DNA of 64,000 bases from Gammaproteobacteria bacterium. Lineage in GTDB: Bacteria > Pseudomonadota > Gammaproteobacteria > Steroidobacterales > Woeseiaceae. Every line of letters starts with the position of its first letter. The stretch's first letter is position 1. Below are positions 62,162 through 64,000 of the stretch, piece by piece. The stretch spans positions 1-64,000 of the forward strand of contig JAACFM010000006.1 of NCBI GenBank assembly GCA_009937445.1, read 5' to 3'. Both the position numbers and the translations under genes were made by a program. The notes beneath the pieces were generated by a model. The model was given only the letters and a program-made list of their open reading frames with translations. It did not search any database and was not told the origin of the DNA.

Positions 62162-63007
62162 TTAGTTCTGCTGTTCCGGCCTCAAGCTTAGCTCTAAGAG
62201 AGGCCTGAACAAATCCGGATCTGATGGTTCTGGTAACGGCGACGAACGGTAGATCGCGGCTTCTATGGACCGCTTTACGGCATCGTCACCGTCACACCTA
62301 ATGATATTCACTCCGACAATCTCGCCGCCGACAAGTTGCCTTACATTGACAACACACACCGTATCGGGACTGGCACTGGCCGGTACTGACCAGTTTCTGC
62401 GGATTCTCTGAGCGATAGCGAACTGATAGGCGGCCATCGCCGGAGAGCTGTTGGCTGCCAGTCGCCGTTCTTCGTCCTCTATTTCCTGATTTCTTTGCTC
62501 CGTCTCCAATTCCCGTCGCAGACGTTCGTTCTCTTCACGCTGGCGCTGGGCATCTGCCTGTCGCTTCTGTTCTGCCTCTACGCGCTTGCGCTCTTTTTCC
62601 TCTTCCTCGCGTTTCTTGCGCTCTACTTCCTCGCGCTCTTTCTTGATGCGGTTCGCCTCTTCCTGCTTGCGAATCTTCTCGAGCCTTTCCTTTTCGATCA
62701 AAGCATCCTGGATGCGCTTCTCTTCTTCTGCCTGTTGGCGCAATTCTTCGCTGTTGTCAGGCTCCGGTTCCGGCTCTGGCTCAGGCTCAGGTTCAGGCGC
62801 CTCCACTACAGGTTCCGGCTCCGGTTCTTTCTTAACGACGGGTGGCGGCACTGCAGGGATTTCAGTTACCAACGTAGCCTGAATTACCATAGGCGTAATC
62901 GGTTGCGGCCGCGCCCAGTCGAAAGCAACCAGCATTGAGCCAAACAACAGCACATGCAGGATGACCGCCATACTGACTGGAATAATAGTATCGGAGCTTC
63001 GATCCAC
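62162..63007 (-). CDS. tolA: Cell envelope protein TolA
   Basis: N-terminal transmembrane segment, long E/K/R-rich helix with PE repeats, C-terminal IAQRIRRNWSVPASASPDTVCVVNVRQL. Confidence 0.92.
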   Translation of the reverse strand: MDRSSDTIIPVSMAVILHVLLFGSMLVAFDWARPQPITPMVIQATLVTEIPAVPPPVVKKEPEPEPVVEAPEPEPEPEPEPEPDNSEELRQQAEEEKRIQDALIEKERLEKIRKQEEANRIKKEREEVERKKREEEEKERKRVEAEQKRQADAQRQREENERLRRELETEQRNQEIEDEERRLAANSSPAMAAYQFAIAQRIRRNWSVPASASPDTVCVVNVRQLVGGEIVGVNIIRCDGDDAVKRSIEAAIYRSSPLPEPSDPDLFRPLLELSLRPEQQN

Positions 63008-63015
63008 GCCTGCAA

Positions 63016-63459
63016 TTACTCCGGTACCGGGTAGCTGTCCAAAGGATCTGTAACGAAACCGATATTCAATGCCCCGCCTTGCTGCAGCAGCACCATCGCT
63101 CCGACGACATTGCCATAAGGAACGGCTCGATCCGCTTTGACAAGGATCGGCGTATCCGGCTTGTTACGAAGAACGGCGCCGACTCTCGCGACGACCTCCT
63201 TGCCGCTGGTCGGCTGGTCCTCATCATCTCCAACATTGATATAGAGATTACCCTCAGCATCAACGCTCAGGACCAGCGGCTGATGATTGGGGACGCTTTC
63301 AATCGGCTCCGAACTCGCCTTGGGCAAACTCACCTCGATGCCCTGAGTGAGCAATGGCGCGGTCACCATAAAAATGACCAGCAACACCAGCATCACGTCG
63401 ATATAGGGGACGACATTAATCTCCCCCATCAACTTGCGCTTTTGCAGCGGGGTTGCCAT
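63016..63459 (-). CDS. tolR: Protein TolR
   Basis: MGEINVVPYIDVMLVLLVIFMVTAPLLTQGIEVSLPKA; ATG at 63459. Confidence 0.95.
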   Translation of the reverse strand: MATPLQKRKLMGEINVVPYIDVMLVLLVIFMVTAPLLTQGIEVSLPKASSEPIESVPNHQPLVLSVDAEGNLYINVGDDEDQPTSGKEVVARVGAVLRNKPDTPILVKADRAVPYGNVVGAMVLLQQGGALNIGFVTDPLDSYPVPE

Positions 63460-63460
63460 A

Positions 63461-64000
63461 TCACACCTCCTGTTTGGCGCGCGCGTGACGCTGCAGGATG
63501 CTCGAGAATTCCTCCGTGAATCCGTCGTAGCGATATTCGAGCCGCACCACCTTGTCGGCGTAGCGGTTGTAGGCAACGACAGCGGGTATCGCCGCAAACA
63601 GGCCCATGGCGGTAGCAATCAGGGCCTCCGCAATAGGAGGAGCAACAACAGCCAGCGTCGCCGACTGCACGTTTGCCAGGCCCATGAACGCGCCCATGAT
63701 GCCCCAGACGGTGCCAAACAGGCCGACATAGGGACTCGTTGATCCAATCGTGGCCAAGGTCGCCAGACCTTGTTCCAGACGGTCGACTTCACGCATTTGC
63801 GCGACCCGCATCGCACGACGGCATTCTTCTACAATCTTGTCGGCGCTATTGCCGCCAGCCTGAAGGGCACGATTGAACTCGCGAAAACCCGCCTCAAATA
63901 TGCCTGCCATACCGACGCTGCCGCCTTTGGCGCGAGTCGCACTGCGATACAGCGTATTCAGATCACCACCCGACCAGAATGCAGCCTCGAACTCATCAGA
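63461..64000 (-). CDS. tolQ: Protein TolQ, partial (5' end outside window)
   Basis: YVGLFGTVWGIMGAFMGLANVQSATLAVVAPPIAEALIATAMGLFAAIPAVVAYNRY; frame stays open to the window edge. Confidence 0.94.
   Translation of the reverse strand, partial: SDEFEAAFWSGGDLNTLYRSATRAKGGSVGMAGIFEAGFREFNRALQAGGNSADKIVEECRRAMRVAQMREVDRLEQGLATLATIGSTSPYVGLFGTVWGIMGAFMGLANVQSATLAVVAPPIAEALIATAMGLFAAIPAVVAYNRYADKVVRLEYRYDGFTEEFSSILQRHARAKQEV

Noticed and set aside
62750-62830. PE-repeat microsatellite in tolA
   Set aside because: Pro/Glu repeats are ordinary in the TolA linker; not considered novel.

Overview
A 64 kb gammaproteobacterial chromosomal window (taxon inferred from gene content and order), mostly housekeeping genes. 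It contains tRNA-Leu (partial), tRNA-Cys, tRNA-Gly and tRNA-Lys genes; pgsA-uvrC; icd/rluE; a class II DAHP synthase; a PhoPQ-like two-component operon; mazG-nudix-fumC; purB-roxA; mnmA; acnA-sirtuin; a zinc-uptake cluster with znuA/znuB but no ATPase gene; an ABC-2 transporter; tatD; thrABC; and tol-pal. I see no rRNA, CRISPR array, prophage or insertion sequence. Most notable: (1) a 1946-codon secreted-type protein (25750-31590) with a sialidase/BNR-like N-terminal region, an array of LNLQ pentapeptides (12 uninterrupted 15-bp units, three of them doubled into perfect 30-bp repeats), four exact-period 258-bp HYR-like repeats and a PxKF-like C-terminus. It sits next to two paralogous membrane-anchored TPR proteins that flank a TonB-dependent receptor. 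(2) That TonB receptor has an apparent frameshift near its 3' end; the canonical C-terminus is in the -1 frame. (3) The glyW-cysT-leuZ type tRNA cluster downstream of uvrC-pgsA is split by about 5 kb of cargo. (4) Two REP-like palindromes begin at the TAG stop codons of the genes they follow. Family assignments come from reading the translations; no searches were run.
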